64,000 nt of DNA from Sphaeramia orbicularis (Eukaryota; Chordata; Actinopteri; Kurtiformes; Apogonidae): positions 34,984,996 through 35,048,995 of the forward strand of contig NC_043978.1 in the NCBI RefSeq assembly GCF_902148855.1, written 5' to 3'. The notes under the pieces are model-generated. The model saw only the letters and a list, made by a program, of their open reading frames with translations. It made no database searches and had not been told where the DNA came from. How positions within the stretch are numbered: position 1 is the first letter of the stretch; each line of letters begins with the position of its first letter. This document shows positions 59,460 through 64,000 of the stretch, piece by piece. A program made the position numbers and the translations under genes.

Positions 59460-61283
59460 CCCTGTAAATACCTTTAGAAAGCATGTGAATTGCATCTGAA
59501 TTCAGCAGTGACAGCACTGTCTGTAACAGAGAAAACCTAAATATACATCCTCTGGTTGTGCTGCATCATGTAAACGATGGAAAGCAAAGTAATGAAAGCT
59601 TTAGTGTGGCAACCAAAACCACAATTCATAATGAACTTTAAGTATGTATTGCTGTTTATATGAGGGTATTTTGCAAAGTTGCCCTAAATTATTGTATAAT
59701 TTAGAGGACTTGAATAGATTTCACAAGTTTTTTTTGTTTTCTGATGGGAAGAAATTAAGTGCCAACTATTTGTTCTCAACCTAATCCTCTGAGCAATTAT
59801 TCATCCAGACAGATTTACCTTTGCATGCATTTTCATATTTTACCATCCATTAAAATGTAATGTGCAATACATTGTTGGTATTCTTGTACTGTTAAATCAT
59901 GATATTAATGTATTCTGTTAACAACTGATTATTACTAATTTAATACTTATTTCTTATACATCATTGTACAACATGATTTGTAAAACAAAACCAGATGTAT
60001 AAATATATATAGAATATATTGTATTCATTATGAACATGACCCCTAAAGATAACCCTGTGTACTCTGCAGTGTAACAAAATGTACAATCATCAAAATACAA
60101 AAAAATACATATTGTGAAATAAAAAATTTTTAATGACTTATATCTGAGTGTTTGAGTTGTACTGGTAAGAGCAGCATGTCCAAAGAAGAATCACAGAGGT
60201 CAGGAAGGTTGAAGAGACAATAATAGATTAAGATGTCTGGTTTCAGTGTTGTTGTGAAAGATTAATGTGGGTTACGGGCAATGCATGCTCTTGTTCTTTA
60301 CAGCTAACAAGCAAGCAGTGACTCCGTACATGAGTACAGGCAACACACAAGCTTCTCTCATCAATATTAAAGGTAGATTGCTCTGTGCTTTGGGCTGATC
60401 CTAGGAACACATTTAGACTCAGCAATGACTGTATTAGATTTCATTTCCACACACAGTGAAACTTTTGACCCTTAAGATGACATCATAACTAATAAATGGT
60501 GTGAAATCCATAAGTGGCTCTATCAAACACTAATACAAAGTGGCACTCACTGTATTTGTCAGCAAACAGTACAGACATATGCATATCAGACCAGTTAATT
60601 CATGTACATCTATTTTCCTTAAGTGCATTTTGATTATACTTTTATTATTAAACAGGCTATAACAGCAAAAGTAATTTGCCTTAATATGATTTCTGTCTCA
60701 TTTTCTGAAAACATAGAGAGCAATGAAACAATTTCCAGACGTCAGTCATGACAAATTTTGCCACAAGCCACCTGTGTTTGTTAGTTTCTGTCATAGGAAT
60801 CAAGTTTTCCATAGTTTTCATGGGGTGTTCCCATTTTTCTGTCAGTGTCACAAATCTTATAGTGACAACTGTGACATTTTCATCTTTTTTTTTTTTTTTT
60901 GACAAACGCTGAACAAACCTTCTGTAGAATTTGCTTCTAATTGAGTCATGTGCAAAATACTCTAAATTTTTCACTGTACCTTGGGAAAATTTTAGAAAAA
61001 CCAAACCAACAGCCTTGCTATGGAACATAAATATTGGTTTAAGTTAGAGTAAGTACTTGCTCATTCACATCCCCACTCTTGTCTTTCTCATCCGTTACTT
61101 GCCCTGTGGGACCTCGTCTTATTGAGCGGTCCTGAGCTCCCCAGTCTACCTGCGTACGTGCAGAAGCAGCACTTTGAATGAACTCTGAAGGACGCTTGTT
61201 TTCACAGTTTTACCACAGAGCAACCAGAAGACATTCTGTACTATTACCGCCTCTCTTACCCCCCCTACCCCCCCTAACCCCTC
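59460..61283. other. Non-coding flank downstream of CYP1C pair
   Basis: AT-rich, no exon recognised. A T-run of about 17 bases lies at 60884-60900. C-rich runs (about 61258-61283) lead into the assembly gap. Confidence 0.5.
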
Positions 61284-61296
61284 NNNNNNNNNNNNN
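61284..61296. other. Assembly gap (13 N)
   Basis: Thirteen undetermined bases immediately after a C-rich run of the form CCCCCCTACCCCCC. The true content and length are unknown. Confidence 0.99.
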
Positions 61297-64000
61297 TCAC
61301 AGGGACACTTTGTACTGGAGAATGAAAGTGGGAACAAGATTAAACTAGAGTGTTATCTGGTACTCTCACGCAAATTAAAATTTATACTGACAGGACTTTT
61401 TACTAAAACTCTTAATACAATTTATGTAAAGAAATGCTTACTTTGATTTGTATAAGACAATGAACTTCGGTCTAATTTTTTTAGTTAGTGCACAGGTGCT
61501 ATATCTTCAAAACTCTTCCAAACTCATGCAAAAATCAGCACACCATTTTAATCCTAGTATCATTCATGTCTCAGGTAATCAGTCGATTAGTAGCTGTACT
61601 ACCTAATTAGCATTACATTAGTTGAGATGTACTGATATTTACTCAATTCTTTTTGATATTTATTTAAGGTCAATAACATTTGATTTTAGTTTCCATGATA
61701 GTTTCCAGTGATGTTGTCCTCAGCCAGTTTACTGTGCCATGGTACACAAGTCTGCTATAGTCACCAGGCTTGTTTGACCAGTAAGTGTTGTTCAGTATGT
61801 CAAACTCCACCCCGATACTTCCAGGGCAATCAGAAGTCCTCATGACATGTTTGACTTGTCGCACGAGACTGAAAAATGGGCTACTGTCAAAACACTTAGG
61901 TATAATTAGATGTCATGTCTTGGTGTGCAGACTTTTTTACGGGCATAATTTTACTGTGTTCCCAGTATTATGATTGACAGTCAGAGATGTTACACTTACT
62001 GCCATACCATGGAAATTAAGGGAAAAGAAAACATTAACAACAATATGGATTTAGAAAAAAAAAAAAACAAAAGAAAAAAAAAAATATGTGAATGTTCCAC
62101 TGAGGTGAGGTGCAAAATGCTTTGTTCTGAGAAGTTGTCTCTTTGGAAATTAGTAAATCAACTTGACTGGTCACCTGGGAAACTTCACAAAAGAAAACCT
62201 CAAAGTCACATTTCCTTTCATTTCCTGACCTTCTCGTCTTGCCTGTAAATTTGCTCAATACTCATTCTGGCAGAAGACATTGAATAAGGCATTCCCAGGG
62301 TCTGCAGAGGTCATTAGAGATGGATACATGTTGAAGTGCAAAAAATTTAGAACAATGTACTGTACAAACTACTACACCACATGTATACCAAAATATGAAC
62401 ATTGTCCTGTGGAGGAATCTCGGAACATCATGGCATCTTCTTGGAAAGAAAAACACACGACCTTGTATAAAAGTTGGTTGTCTCCGTCCCGCGGTGACCT
62501 TTTGTCTCTCTTTGTCTTTTTTTTTTCCCCAAAACAGACCCGTGTTAGATTTGACAGTGCCATTTGGAGTCCAGTTCCTCAAAGAGATGAAGAAAAGGGA
62601 CGGGAGGGAAAGACCCTCTCACCTCTGTCCTGCTCCACCTCTTCCAGCAATGAACCCTCTGTCAAACAGAAGACTGAGCAGAGCTGCAGCCAGGCGCCAC
62701 CACAGCGGCCCCTGGTTCCTTTGGTTTCGATGATACTGCAACGACAAATAAAGACGAAATGTATGTCAGTGGAGCAAGAAGAGTGGACGGTCACTTGATT
62801 ACAAAATACATTCCTGGAAACTGTTTCAATTGTTGGCTTTAGTTTATGCTGGTTGTAATCGATGCTGATTGACAGTAAATAAAGTGAAGAGGCACAACTG
62901 AGAGAAGGGAAGACAAAACCAGACACCGGAACAACGCTCGTATTTTCACAACAGTCTCCTTCTGTCCCCAACAATACTTATTAGAGAGGCCTCGCTGGGT
63001 GCAGGATCCCTTCAGAATCTAGGCTTCCCTTCAGACATTCCAAGCCATAAACACATTCATCATACAGTCACACTTTTTGTAATCTTTCTGGCAGAGACAA
63101 GCAGCGGACACTCAGGAGGAGACTGTGTCAGGTTAGCAAGTCAATTGGATTGTGCGCGATTAGAAGGATAATGTTATCTCTGCCATAGAGAAGCTGAAAT
63201 AAGATAATTGCACCAAATGGGATTATGGAGCTCTTGATGAGAGGCAGGGAGCCTCTGGAAAACGCATATCTGGATGAGAGCGGTACAGTAGCCTAGCTCG
63301 GTGCACCAACAGTTCATCTGCAGACGAAAGGCAGACTCCATCACGCCTGATAGTGTCATTTTATTTTAGACTTTATTTTTAGAGGTTGGAAACGAAACAC
63401 AACAATGGGGACAGAGATTTTTTTTTCCTATGGCATCTTTTCTGGGCATCATTCTGCTATGGTTTGGGAGAGCCAGAATATCTAAAAACAATGATTAGAT
63501 AAGCCATATTTATGTGACCATTAAAGTGTTGTCCAAACACTGAACCAGTTACCAGCCAAGAGTTGCCACTAAGATAAACTTCTGAGTCTTTATACTCTTA
63601 TCAATTTGTGGTGAACATTGCAGAGTGTTGCATAAGCTTTGCCAGGTTCCAGTCAGATTGTGTCTATCTATCATACTACTCGCTCACTTTTGTTCAAAAG
63701 AATAATGGAGAGGGAAACAAACTCAACGCAAAGCCAAGGATCTTGTTAAACCAGTTTGCTTTTGTATAGCCTATCAAAACCTTGCCTGAGGTTGTTTGAT
63801 AAGGGACTATAATAGTGTAATGTCTGCTGCATATAAACATGGGTAATATTTACATTCAGCACAGATTGGATGAGATCACTGCAGTCCGGTACATGTACGA
63901 TGATTGGTATCGTAAATCTCACACCCAATTACAGAGAGACTGCAGTCAGTACATCTCTGTGATTAAAGAACTCCTAGGCAAATATTGCATATGTGCAAGT
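61297..64000. other. Non-coding stretch, no gene recognised
   Basis: A plus-strand open frame at 62280-62798 (172 codons) is the longest here but is low-complexity and has no domain. A good splice-acceptor-like sequence (TTTTTTTTTCCCCAAAACAG, ending at 62537) precedes part of it, so a terminal exon of an unseen gene is possible but unsupported. AATAAA occurs near 62878. Confidence 0.45.

Noticed and set aside
62280-62798. 172-codon open frame, one of the longest in the window
   Set aside because: It crosses a poly-T tract giving a Phe run, has no recognisable domain, and overlaps equally long frames on both strands. A terminal exon after the acceptor-like sequence ending at 62537 remains possible but unsupported.

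Overview
The window reads as vertebrate, almost certainly ray-finned fish, nuclear DNA. It is AT-rich and intron-rich, full of CA/GT microsatellites and small DNA transposons (hAT, Tc1/mariner, piggyBac-like). It carries a tandem pair of CYP1C cytochrome P450 genes, a fish-type arrangement with coding regions in one exon. There are no prokaryotic-style operons, CRISPR arrays or recognisable RNA genes, and I saw no retroviral or other virus-like element.

Layout: 1-17.2 kb is non-coding, with two TTAA-flanked MITEs and one long inverted-repeat element. From 17.26 to 25.6 kb lies a plus-strand adhesion GPCR gene (17 coding exons, about 711 aa) with signal peptide, GAIN region, GPS site and seven membrane helices; its introns hold nested transposons and an antisense LINE reverse-transcriptase fragment. 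From 25.7 to 48.6 kb I find no host gene. Instead there is a repeat field with several cleanly bounded nests: hAT elements with 8-bp target duplications that received mariner-type MITEs or other hAT elements. From 48.9 to 53.4 kb comes a GC-rich to C-rich stretch containing candidate Ah-receptor sites. The two CYP1C genes sit at 53.79-55.36 and 57.68-59.25 kb, same strand. The rest, to 64 kb, shows no gene I recognise and includes a 13-base assembly gap.

The two P450 genes should encode ER-anchored monooxygenases of the Ah-receptor-inducible CYP1 family. Their first 350 coding bases are nearly identical while the rest is clearly diverged, which points to gene conversion. Their proximal promoters share four short blocks in the same order.

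The most important caution concerns reading frames. Both P450 genes and the receptor gene are interrupted as read, yet every interruption is explained by one base missing from a run of identical bases: five in the first P450, seven in the second, about five in the receptor. No insertion is needed, and adding these back makes all three total coding lengths exact multiples of three. I therefore read the breaks as consensus errors rather than pseudogene decay. Automated annotation of this window would probably split or discard all three genes.
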